A model generated the notes under the pieces. It did no database searches and had not been told where the DNA came from. It saw nothing but the letters and a program-made list of their open reading frames with translations. This document shows, piece by piece, positions 54,987 to 62,947 of a stretch of DNA of 64,000 nucleotides (positions are counted from its first letter, which is position 1; each line of letters begins with the position of its first letter). The DNA lies in assembly GCF_000092785.1 (NCBI RefSeq), contig NC_014225.1, positions 2,052,313 through 2,116,312 on the forward strand. The letters run 5' to 3'. This DNA comes from Waddlia chondrophila WSU 86-1044 (GTDB lineage: Bacteria > Chlamydiota > Chlamydiia > Chlamydiales > Waddliaceae). The translations under genes were made by a program, and so were the position numbers.

Positions 54987-56821
54987 TATCCAATCCAGCG
55001 AAATGTGTAGTTCATCGCATCCATCGTCACAGCCTGTGTAGGGCATTTTTCAGCGCACAAACCGCAGCGGATACAAAGATCCTCATCTTTCAGCATTGCA
55101 GATCCCATTTGATCCATCTCATCTTCTTCCATTTCATAGGAATCGACACCGTAGTAATGATCGACAGCCTTTCTCAAGTTGCCTTCACCGGCATCCAAAT
55201 TCAACTGACTAATCGGAACAAGTTTTAAACAATTGCACGGACAGACATCGACGCATCCATTGCATTTAATGCAAAGGGATCCATCAAATACAGGGCTGAC
55301 ATGGCATTGTAAACACCTGTTCGACTGTTCATGCGCCTCTTGGTCCGTGTAGTTGTTTTCAACCATATTTAAATTAGTTTTACGTATTTCGGCCGGTTGA
55401 AGAGAAGGCAGGGCCCACTTTGTCCGTAAATAAGTCTTATCCCGCATGGGAGAAATTTCTGTAAATTCCCCAACAAACTCCCTATAAGGGGTCGTTCCTA
55501 GTAAATCATGATCGATCGCGCGGGCAGCCTCTTGCCCATGTCTAATTGCTGTGATGAACAGAGCCGCTCCAAATGCAGCATCTCCTCCTGCATAAATTCC
55601 TTTAACAGAAGTTCTTCCAGTTCCTTTTTCTGTTTTAATCACCCCTCTTTCGATCGCAAGCGCATCCCGCTTCTTCCACCCATTTAGGAAGCTTGTATCC
55701 ATAGATTGGCCAATAGCCAAGACGACGCTGTCGCAAGGGATGATCGTTTCTGTTTCAGGCACCAATTGAGGATTGAATTTTCCATCATGATCAAAAAGGC
55801 GGTGGATTTGCTGCACCTTCAAACCGCAAATGCGACCGTTTTCATCTCTCATAACAGCTTTCGGAGCAACGCGGTTGATGATCTTAACACCTTCCTCCAT
55901 CCCGTCTTCAATCTCAAATTCATCGGCCGTTTGCTCATCCCTTGACTCCAGACAGACCATTGTCACTTTTTCAGCCTTGTTTCTTATAGAAGTGCGAGCG
56001 GCATCGAAAGCAACATTTCCCCCTCCGATCACAACAAGCTCCTTTCCGATTTTCCAAGGTTGATCAGCGCAACGCACACGCAAGTACTCGATCCCCCTGA
56101 TAATGTCCGGCTCATCCGCCCCATCGATCGGAAGGTCTCGCGACTTCCACAATCCGACGCCAAGGAATATGGCATCATATTTTTCTTCCAGCTCATCAAG
56201 GGTAATATCCCTTCCAAGCTTCATGTCATAATAAATCTTTGCTCCCAGATGTTCGATTGCAGCAATTTCATTCAGGGCCACTTCATTCTTCAAACGATAA
56301 GTAGGAACACCGTAAGTCAACATCCCGCCGGCCATCCGCATCATTTCATACACATCAACAGCATAGCCAAGGCGCAACAAGTCGTGAGCAGCAGTCAATG
56401 ATGCCACGCCGGCTCCTATGCAAGCGACCTTAAGGCCATTCGGCTTCGGGTTCGTGCTTCCGCGAGCATAGCTCATTTCCAAAGACTTGATGTGAGCCTC
56501 TTTATCGAGACCAAACCATTCGTCCAGATATCTTTTTTGAGCCCGGATCGTCAAAGTTTTATCCACTCGGTCGCGGCGGCAGCTTATCTCGCAAGGGGCT
56601 CCGCAAATGATTCCGCAAATCGATGCAAATGGATTAGGACCGCGTGCGATTTTATACCCTTCCAACATCTTTCCTGAGTGCAAAGCCATCATATACCCTC
56701 GAGGATCTGTGTTGACAGGGCATCCATCGCGGCAATCGATTTGTCTCAAGTAGTAATCTAGATCGGGGATAACAACGTCGAACAACGTTTTAAATGTATT
56801 TTCATTGTCATCTTCAGACAC
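54986..56821 (-). CDS. GltD-like FAD/NAD(P)H oxidoreductase with ferredoxin-type domains
   Basis: A 611-aa flavoprotein. The N-terminal cysteine-rich domain (CRDGCPV, CGIICGAPCEISC) is as in the glutamate synthase small subunit. FAD binding is at VACIGAGVASLTAA and NAD(P)H binding at VVIGGGNVAFDAA. Two 4Fe-4S clusters at the C-terminus (CIKCNGCVDVCPCNC and CIRCGLCAEKCP) are extra. No GltB-like large subunit is nearby. As first gene of the respiratory operon it is likely to move electrons between NAD(P)H and quinone or an iron-sulfur partner. GTG 56821 with AAGGAA upstream is the start. The gap 56822-56983 must hold its promoter. Confidence 0.88.
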   Translation of the reverse strand: MSEDDNENTFKTLFDVVIPDLDYYLRQIDCRDGCPVNTDPRGYMMALHSGKMLEGYKIARGPNPFASICGIICGAPCEISCRRDRVDKTLTIRAQKRYLDEWFGLDKEAHIKSLEMSYARGSTNPKPNGLKVACIGAGVASLTAAHDLLRLGYAVDVYEMMRMAGGMLTYGVPTYRLKNEVALNEIAAIEHLGAKIYYDMKLGRDITLDELEEKYDAIFLGVGLWKSRDLPIDGADEPDIIRGIEYLRVRCADQPWKIGKELVVIGGGNVAFDAARTSIRNKAEKVTMVCLESRDEQTADEFEIEDGMEEGVKIINRVAPKAVMRDENGRICGLKVQQIHRLFDHDGKFNPQLVPETETIIPCDSVVLAIGQSMDTSFLNGWKKRDALAIERGVIKTEKGTGRTSVKGIYAGGDAAFGAALFITAIRHGQEAARAIDHDLLGTTPYREFVGEFTEISPMRDKTYLRTKWALPSLQPAEIRKTNLNMVENNYTDQEAHEQSNRCLQCHVSPVFDGSLCIKCNGCVDVCPCNCLKLVPISQLNLDAGEGNLRKAVDHYYGVDSYEMEEDEMDQMGSAMLKDEDLCIRCGLCAEKCPTQAVTMDAMNYTFRWIG

Positions 56822-56983
56822 AAAAAAGTTCCTTCTCTCATAGGACGCACCGTCAGTTGGATAAACACGATGCGCCCTGGCTCAGAAATGAATTGACGCG
56901 GCATCTGCCACTCTATCAAATAAAATTGATTATTTAAAGTTGAAAAAATTTTTGATTTGATAATTTTGAAGATGATGAAATTT

Positions 56984-57265
56984 TTATGAGAAAATTATCC
57001 TGAAACCATCATAGACGTGTGCAGGTTCCCTAAAAGAAATATCTACGTTTTTGACATAGCCCGGGCCTTTTTTTCCCGAAAGCTCTTCGATCAAATTCTC
57101 AAGATCTTCCCGTTTTCCGATAGCAAAAATCTCCACCGTTCCGTCCGGCAAATTTTCCACCGTGCCGGAAATTCCCATTTCAGAAGCTTTGCGTTTTGTC
57201 GTGTCGCGAAAAAAAACACCTTGAACTCTTCCGTGAACAATCGCATGCATCTCAACAGCACCCAT
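56984..57265 (-). CDS. acyP: Acylphosphatase
   Basis: A 93-aa acylphosphatase. The catalytic loop is VHGRVQGVFFRDTT with the phosphate-binding Arg and, later, the Asn in GTVENLPDGTVE. It hydrolyses acyl phosphates. The start overlaps the end of dus. ATG 57265 or 57250 are both possible; the latter begins right after the dus stop and gives a more usual N-terminus (HAIVHGRVQG). Confidence 0.9.
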   Translation of the reverse strand: MGAVEMHAIVHGRVQGVFFRDTTKRKASEMGISGTVENLPDGTVEIFAIGKREDLENLIEELSGKKGPGYVKNVDISFREPAHVYDGFRIIFS

Positions 57266-58232
57266 AATTTTCAATCAACTCCCGCACTTCCTCTAAATTT
57301 TTTGCTTTGCTGATTAAACCGCGGAAATCACGTGTTCCCGGAGATTTTTTCAAATACCAACACCCCACCTTTCGCATTTCAAGCACGGTTCTGCGGTCGC
57401 TATGGTAGCGGCTGGCAAATCGGTAGTGTTCAAGCAACGCCTTTCTATCGTCTTCCAGAGTTCTTTCCACAGGTTTCAAACCGCACAAATGACGCTGAAT
57501 ATCCTCTGCGATCCATGGTTTTCCCATTGTTCCTCTTGAAACGAGAACAGCATCGCAACCGGTGTACCTGAACATCTGTTCCGCAGCTTCAGCGTCAAAG
57601 ACATCGCCATTTCCGATCACCTTTATCTTCCCTGCCGTTTCTTTGCAAGCCTTGATATAATCCCAATTAGCGTCTCCACGGTAAGCCTGTTTCCGCGTCC
57701 TGCCATGGATCGCAATCGCTGCAGCTCCAGCCTTCTCTGCCAAGCGAGTAATCTCCTCGGCAATAATTGACTCATCATCCCAACCGGCGCGAATCTTCAC
57801 CGTAACAGGAACGCTTACCGCAGCCACCATTTCAGATAAAATTTCCGCGATTTTTTCCGGCTGTTTTAACAAACCGGATCCACTTCCATCTTTGGTTACC
57901 TTATCGACAGGGCAGCCGCAATTCAAGTCAATCACATCAAAGCCAAGATCCTCAAGAATTTTAGCAGCCTTACCGGCCAATTCAGGCTTGCTTCCGCAAA
58001 GTTGGGCGCCAATCGGATGCATGCCTTCTTCATAATCCAAAATATGAAAAGTCGCCGGATCGTGCCGAATCAACGCATCCATCTTGACCATTTCACAATA
58101 GATAAGGCCTGGGTTGTATTGAGCGCACATTTGCCGAAAAGGAAAATCGGAACAACCAGCCAACGGCGAGTAGAAAACATTATTTGGAAGGGAGATATTT
58201 CCCAGCTTAAAAGGAGTTTGAATAAATTTCAT
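57252..58232 (-). CDS. dus: tRNA-dihydrouridine synthase
   Basis: A 326-aa FMN-dependent Dus enzyme of the DusB type. It has YSPLAGCSDFPFR, INCGCPVDKVTK-like (DLNCGCPVDK, catalytic Cys in the loop), KIRAGWD, IHGRTRKQAY and NGDVFDAE. It reduces uridines in the D loop of tRNAs. It starts one base after the yggT-type gene's stop and is followed, with overlap, by acyP, giving a three-gene unit. Confidence 0.95.
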   Translation of the reverse strand: MKFIQTPFKLGNISLPNNVFYSPLAGCSDFPFRQMCAQYNPGLIYCEMVKMDALIRHDPATFHILDYEEGMHPIGAQLCGSKPELAGKAAKILEDLGFDVIDLNCGCPVDKVTKDGSGSGLLKQPEKIAEILSEMVAAVSVPVTVKIRAGWDDESIIAEEITRLAEKAGAAAIAIHGRTRKQAYRGDANWDYIKACKETAGKIKVIGNGDVFDAEAAEQMFRYTGCDAVLVSRGTMGKPWIAEDIQRHLCGLKPVERTLEDDRKALLEHYRFASRYHSDRRTVLEMRKVGCWYLKKSPGTRDFRGLISKAKNLEEVRELIENYGCC

Positions 58233-58493
58233 TTAATAAAAGAGAGTGTAGGCCAACCATTTAGTGAAATGTTCGATGATCCCCAAACACAAAAAGGCAA
58301 CAATCGGGCTAAAGTCGATCATGCCCAAAGGTGGGATGATTTGACGAAAAACGTTTAGATAAGGATCTGTGTAGTAACGGACGAACTGCATAAATTTATA
58401 TTCGTTTAACTCTGGAAGCCAAGAACCCAAGATCCTTACAAACAACATAATCATGTAAACGAGGAAAATCCGGTCTATCAATAAAATCAGCAT
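58233..58493 (-). CDS. YggT family membrane protein
   Basis: An 86-aa protein with two hydrophobic segments (LIDRIFLVYMIMLFVRIL and SPIVAFLCLGII). Between them is YTDPYLNVFRQIIPPLGMIDFSP, the conserved core of YggT/YlmG proteins, which are linked to cell division and membrane-protein organisation. GGAG precedes ATG 58493; a TTG at 58496 is not needed. It is the first gene of the yggT-dus-acyP unit. Confidence 0.88.
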   Translation of the reverse strand: MLILLIDRIFLVYMIMLFVRILGSWLPELNEYKFMQFVRYYTDPYLNVFRQIIPPLGMIDFSPIVAFLCLGIIEHFTKWLAYTLFY

Positions 58494-58635
58494 CAATTCT
58501 CCATAAAACTTGGCAGAAGACTATTTTACAGGAAAAACAGCGTACCGTCAATCTCTAACAATAATCATTGAAACATAATCAACTTATAATAAACAACTTA
58601 AAACAAAAACATTCAACTTGAACGCCCTAAATTTT

Positions 58636-58653
58636 AAGTTGATTCGGTATATA
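58636..58653 (+). repeat. Dispersed short repeat, copy 3
   Basis: AAGTTGATTCGGTATATA, identical to the copy at 30147-30164. It lies in the gap upstream of the GspL-like gene, 34 bases before its ATG, with TATAAT at 58672-58677 between them. Its TATATA covers where the -35 box should be. Confidence 0.65.
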
Positions 58654-58687
58654 GTAAAAATCAACATCTGCTATAATATCCAGCATT

Positions 58688-60406
58688 ATGACCACAGAAA
58701 AACCAACCTCTTCCCATACAACCGGATTGGAGATCGATGAAAAAGAAATCCGCGCTGTGCAGATCAAGTGGAAAAAAGGACGCCTCTCTACAGGAAAAAT
58801 CCTCTCAATCCCACTAGATCTCGAACCTCCAAACCATGTAAAGCCGCTTTACACGGAAAAATCGGAGAAACAGTTGCGCTCTCTGTTGAACAAGGATCTT
58901 ATCGTCACAGGCATGCCGGCTTCCGATGTGATGGTGAGAAATTTGACTGTTCAGCTTTCCAAAGAAAAAGATATTGACCAAGTTTTGGAATTTCAAACAG
59001 AGCCTCTATTGCCATTTCCTGTCAAGGATGCGATTGTCGACCGCATGATTTCAGGAAAAGGATTGGATCACACGGACTTGACAGTTTGTGCAGTGAAAAA
59101 CGAACTGATATCCGAACACATAGCAATTTGGCACGAAGTTGGGGTTGAGCCGGAAGTTATTTCCTGCTCACAAGCAGCTTTGAGCACTTTTTCAAAAACT
59201 TTCTCTCCCATTGACGGCCTTCACTATCTGCTACACCTAGGCCGCGAAGAAACAATCTGTTTACTGGTAAATAACGGAATATTATTAAACTCCCAAACCA
59301 TTGGAAGTGGAATCAAGGATTTGGAAGAGGCTTTTGCCGTAGACAGCGGCTTGATCGATAAAAAATTAGAGAAAGAATTAAAAAATTGCGATGCGAATGC
59401 AGTCACTACAACATCCCACCCCAAACTTTTTCAAAAAATTCAAAAATTAAGCATTGAAATTACAAAGTGCTTATATGCTCTGGCAAAGCAGCATCCCGCC
59501 CAGGAGATTGATCATCTTTTACTCACAGGAAACAGCTCTGCATTGATCAACCTTCCAGATCGTTTGAATCAATCATTGAAGAAAAAACTGCACACCCCTA
59601 AAAACACGAAAGGATTTTCTTTAACTCCCTTAGAACTTCAACAGTTTGCTCTGCCCATAGGCTTGGCTCTTCAAGCAGTTTCCGGTTCAAGCCATCAAAT
59701 CAACTTCCGGCAAAAAGAATATCTCTACCCATATCCATGGAAGCGAATCAAGAAGCCCATCGCAATCTATTTTGCTTTTTGCGCATTGTTATCCGGAGTT
59801 ATCCTATTTTTTGGAAACGCCTATATTGCATACAAAGAAGATTCTTTACGCAAGGAATACCTGAACCTATTGGAGTTGATGAATAAACCGTTCAACGAAA
59901 TGGAAGCAGAAATCAAAAAAAAGACCCCTTATATCAAAACGTTCGAAAATGGCTCGGATGTTCTCTTAAAAAAAATGTCTCAGAGTGATATCGCTTACCG
60001 AATTCAACTCATAGAAAATGAAATCAAAGAAACCCCTGATACATTTCCTTTGCTCCCAAACACACCTAATGTTAGCGATTTTCTGGCATGGCTAAGCAAT
60101 TATCCCCACATAAAACCTTCTAAAGAAAAAAACGGCAGCGACACAATTTCTCTTGAAAGTTTAAGCTATAAAATGGTCAAACGGCCAGATATCAATAAGA
60201 AAAGAGAGCGGTACCAAGTGAAGGTAGAGCTGGAATTTTCTACCCCTACACCTCGATATGCCAGGGAATTTCACGACATTTTACTAGCACCCAATGAAAT
60301 GGTCGATCCAAACGAGGATGTGAAATGGAGTGCAGAAAGGGGCCGCTACCGCGCTTCATTCTTCCTGAAGGATCGCACTCTATATCCTACAGGGAAAAGG
60401 AAGTAG
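58688..60406 (+). CDS. PilM/GspL-like secretion or pilus assembly protein
   Basis: A 572-aa protein. Residues 1-345 look like an actin/ASKHA-fold domain as in PilM/GspL (TGLEIDEKEIRAVQIKW; later HYLLHLGREETICLLVNNG and HLLLTGNSSALINLP). One transmembrane segment follows (IAIYFAFCALLSGVILFFG, about 358-380) and then a periplasmic part of about 190 residues. This domain order is that of GspL, the link between the ATPase GspE and the periplasm. The next gene has GspM-like topology. gspDEF are 50 kb away at the other end of the window. Family call from fold pattern; not certain. Confidence 0.65.
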   Translation: MTTEKPTSSHTTGLEIDEKEIRAVQIKWKKGRLSTGKILSIPLDLEPPNHVKPLYTEKSEKQLRSLLNKDLIVTGMPASDVMVRNLTVQLSKEKDIDQVLEFQTEPLLPFPVKDAIVDRMISGKGLDHTDLTVCAVKNELISEHIAIWHEVGVEPEVISCSQAALSTFSKTFSPIDGLHYLLHLGREETICLLVNNGILLNSQTIGSGIKDLEEAFAVDSGLIDKKLEKELKNCDANAVTTTSHPKLFQKIQKLSIEITKCLYALAKQHPAQEIDHLLLTGNSSALINLPDRLNQSLKKKLHTPKNTKGFSLTPLELQQFALPIGLALQAVSGSSHQINFRQKEYLYPYPWKRIKKPIAIYFAFCALLSGVILFFGNAYIAYKEDSLRKEYLNLLELMNKPFNEMEAEIKKKTPYIKTFENGSDVLLKKMSQSDIAYRIQLIENEIKETPDTFPLLPNTPNVSDFLAWLSNYPHIKPSKEKNGSDTISLESLSYKMVKRPDINKKRERYQVKVELEFSTPTPRYAREFHDILLAPNEMVDPNEDVKWSAERGRYRASFFLKDRTLYPTGKRK

Positions 60407-60409
60407 CCG

Positions 60410-61030
60410 ATGAAAGGAATTCCTCAATCACGCATGATTCTTTATCTTCTTGTGATCGGCTTTATTCCCATTTTCTTCACAATATTTTATCTTTCAGGCC
60501 AACTGACGGAAGTGGAAAATTTAAAAAATTCGCTAACTTTAGTAGAAGCGCAAGCTTTTAGCCGAGAAAAGAAACAGGCCCTTAACATGGCTGTCAAAGA
60601 GCACTTTAAAGGAGCCGATCATTTTTACGTCGATAAATATCTAGAGTCGCAGACATTTCTTTCTCCGGAAATCGAGTCTCTGCAAAAACTTGTTAATAAC
60701 CGTTACTTTGCAGGAGACGAAAGCGTACGCAAAAGATTGGATTACATCACTAGCCAAAAAAACTCTTTACTTTTTTCAGAAAGCAATGTCCAAACATATC
60801 CCTTTTTTCAAGAAACAACAGCCACTTTAGTCCACCCGATAGAAATTAATATCAATGACCTTAAAAGAATCCTTTCCCTGGTTGAGGGAAGAACAATAGG
60901 AACAAACAAACCAGGGCCCAATCGCCCGCAAATGATCATTTTAGACTTCAAAATCGATAAAAAAGAAGCTTCGGAAAATAACGAAGTTTTGTTGTTGAAT
61001 ATGAAAATTTTAAAACGCGAATACTTATAG
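60410..61030 (+). CDS. GspM/PilO-like membrane protein
   Basis: A 206-aa protein with a short cytoplasmic start, one transmembrane helix (MILYLLVIGFIPIFFTIFYL) and a periplasmic region with a coiled coil followed by a mixed alpha/beta part. This is the topology of GspM or PilO, partners of GspL and PilN. It starts three bases after the GspL-like gene and so is likely its partner. There is little sequence conservation to rely on, so the call rests on topology and position. Confidence 0.5.
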   Translation: MKGIPQSRMILYLLVIGFIPIFFTIFYLSGQLTEVENLKNSLTLVEAQAFSREKKQALNMAVKEHFKGADHFYVDKYLESQTFLSPEIESLQKLVNNRYFAGDESVRKRLDYITSQKNSLLFSESNVQTYPFFQETTATLVHPIEININDLKRILSLVEGRTIGTNKPGPNRPQMIILDFKIDKKEASENNEVLLLNMKILKREYL

Positions 61031-61032
61031 CC

Positions 61033-62313
61033 ATGAAATATTTAACTCACAGCCTCATTTCCCTCACCCTTCTCAGCGGATGTCAAACCTCTCGCATGAT
61101 GCAAAGAGACGAGACACTGCGATCCATCAGTTTTATCGACAGAAACGGCATGGCAGAAACCGTCAGTAATAAAGAGCGGTTGAAACAATACAAAAACACA
61201 AATTTTTCAGATCCTCAATCCTACCAAAAAATCCTACGGATCTACGATAGGGATAAGAGCGGAAACATCAAGGCCAAAATGACGAGCTATTATGAAAACG
61301 GCCAACCCAAACAATATCTTGAGATCGTTAACTCACGCGCTTACGGGCCTTATATCGAGTGGCATGACAATGGGCAGATCAAACTTCAAGTTTGCGTGAT
61401 CGGAGGAGAGCCTGATTTAAACACTCAGGCAGAAGAGACCTGGCTTTTTGAAGGACATGCAATTGTTTGGGATAGAGAAGGCAGGCAAACCGCCGATTTT
61501 AACTACGAAAAAGGAAAATTAAACGGTATATCAAGTGAGTTTCACATTAATGGAAATCTCTGGAAACGGACACCTTTTAAAGGCAATCGTCCGCATGGAA
61601 CAGAGGAAATTTTTTTAGATAACGGAGACCTTCTCCTCTTCGTCAACTATGAAAACGGTTCCCGCCACGGCACCTCTAAAAGATTCTGGGACTCTGGAGA
61701 ACTCGCTTCTGAAGAGTGCTTTAACTACGGCCGCTTAGAGTTTGGACGCTATTTCGACAAGCAAGGCCATCTTGTTGCTCAAATCAACGATGGCGAAGGC
61801 TTTCGCGCAACCTTTAGCCGTTCCCATATTTCAGAGATTCACCAATTTAAAAATGGAATTCCGGAAGGCGAAGTGAAGGTGTTTGGATCTGACAGAAAAA
61901 TATTTCGGACCTATTATGTGAAAAACGAAGCCAAACATGGTGTAGAAATCGAATATTATGAACAGCCTCACCTAAGAGATCAGCCGAAAATGTCTGTCAC
62001 CTGGTATGAAGGAAAAATCCAGGGAATAGCCAAAACATGGTATGAAAACGGTGTACAGGAAAGCAATCGAGAAATGAGCCGCAACGCCAAAAATGGCCTC
62101 TCAACAGCTTGGTATATGGATGGCAGTCTGATGCTGATTGAAGAGTACGAATTTGACAAACTCTTAAGAGGCGACTATTACCGCAAGGGAGACAAACAGC
62201 CTGTCAGCCAAGTACGCGATGGAAAAGGGACAGCAACCCTATATGATCCGGAAGGAAATTTCCTTCAAAAAGTGAATTATCAATTTGGCGAGCCTGCGCC
62301 GCAAGCCTCATGA
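61033..62313 (+). CDS. MORN-repeat (YwqK-like) lipoprotein
   Basis: A 426-aa protein with a lipoprotein signal (LISLTLLSGC, Cys about residue 17). It is followed by about a dozen repeats of the type 'YYENGQPK-x6-9-G-x3-W-x-DNGQIK', the toxin-antitoxin-YwqK/MORN-2 repeat. Such repeats make long beta solenoids that bind lipid or protein. It lies two bases behind the GspM-like gene and overlaps the next gene by four bases (ATGA). The same kind of gene is beside recA and the cyclo-ligase gene in Chlamydia (from memory). Confidence 0.82.
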   Translation: MKYLTHSLISLTLLSGCQTSRMMQRDETLRSISFIDRNGMAETVSNKERLKQYKNTNFSDPQSYQKILRIYDRDKSGNIKAKMTSYYENGQPKQYLEIVNSRAYGPYIEWHDNGQIKLQVCVIGGEPDLNTQAEETWLFEGHAIVWDREGRQTADFNYEKGKLNGISSEFHINGNLWKRTPFKGNRPHGTEEIFLDNGDLLLFVNYENGSRHGTSKRFWDSGELASEECFNYGRLEFGRYFDKQGHLVAQINDGEGFRATFSRSHISEIHQFKNGIPEGEVKVFGSDRKIFRTYYVKNEAKHGVEIEYYEQPHLRDQPKMSVTWYEGKIQGIAKTWYENGVQESNREMSRNAKNGLSTAWYMDGSLMLIEEYEFDKLLRGDYYRKGDKQPVSQVRDGKGTATLYDPEGNFLQKVNYQFGEPAPQAS

Positions 62314-62846
62314 AACGTGCCTTGCGTGATCACTGGATTTCCATAAGAAGCCAAATACAAAAAAGCCGGCGGGAGGAAGCTCAATCCAAACTCTTCAAAG
62401 AATTAACACAACAGACAGAAAATTTTCGCTCCGTTCTCTCTTTTTTTAGCTTTCGTAATGAAATTTCAATGGATGAATTCAACGATTATCTCGCCAAAAA
62501 CGGCAAGCTTTGCCTGCCCAAAATACATGAGGAGCATCTTGATCTCTATCGAGTGGAAGAAGTCGATCATCAATGCGTTCCGAATGCATGGGGAATCGTA
62601 GAGCCAGATCCAGCCTTGTGTGAAAAAATTGTAGAAGATGAGATTTTTTTGGCATTTATCCCAGGAATTGCTTTCGACAGCCAATACCATCGACTTGGCT
62701 ATGGCAAAGGGTTCTATGACCGCCTCCTAGCCCGTTTAAATGACTCTACCCTTACCTACGGTATTGGATTTAAGGAGCAGTATTCCCAGACACTACTTCC
62801 CATCGAAGCACACGACATTTCTCTAAATCGCCTTTTATTATTTTAA
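62310..62846 (+). CDS. ygfA: 5-formyltetrahydrofolate cyclo-ligase
   Basis: A 178-aa enzyme with the family signature GYGKGFYDRLLARL near the C-terminus and KLCLPKI and the FIPGIAFD region before it. It turns 5-formyl-THF to 5,10-methenyl-THF with ATP. Also known as Fau or MTHFS. ATG overlaps the preceding stop. The 100-base gap after it carries the start region of recA. Confidence 0.9.
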   Translation: MKRALRDHWISIRSQIQKSRREEAQSKLFKELTQQTENFRSVLSFFSFRNEISMDEFNDYLAKNGKLCLPKIHEEHLDLYRVEEVDHQCVPNAWGIVEPDPALCEKIVEDEIFLAFIPGIAFDSQYHRLGYGKGFYDRLLARLNDSTLTYGIGFKEQYSQTLLPIEAHDISLNRLLLF

Positions 62847-62947
62847 ATTCGCGGTACAGATCCGTTCCGTCATTTTCTCGTAGAATATCCCCATGCATTC
62901 CTGTATGATGATCGCTTCACCCATCGATCAAACAGGAGAAGATAACA

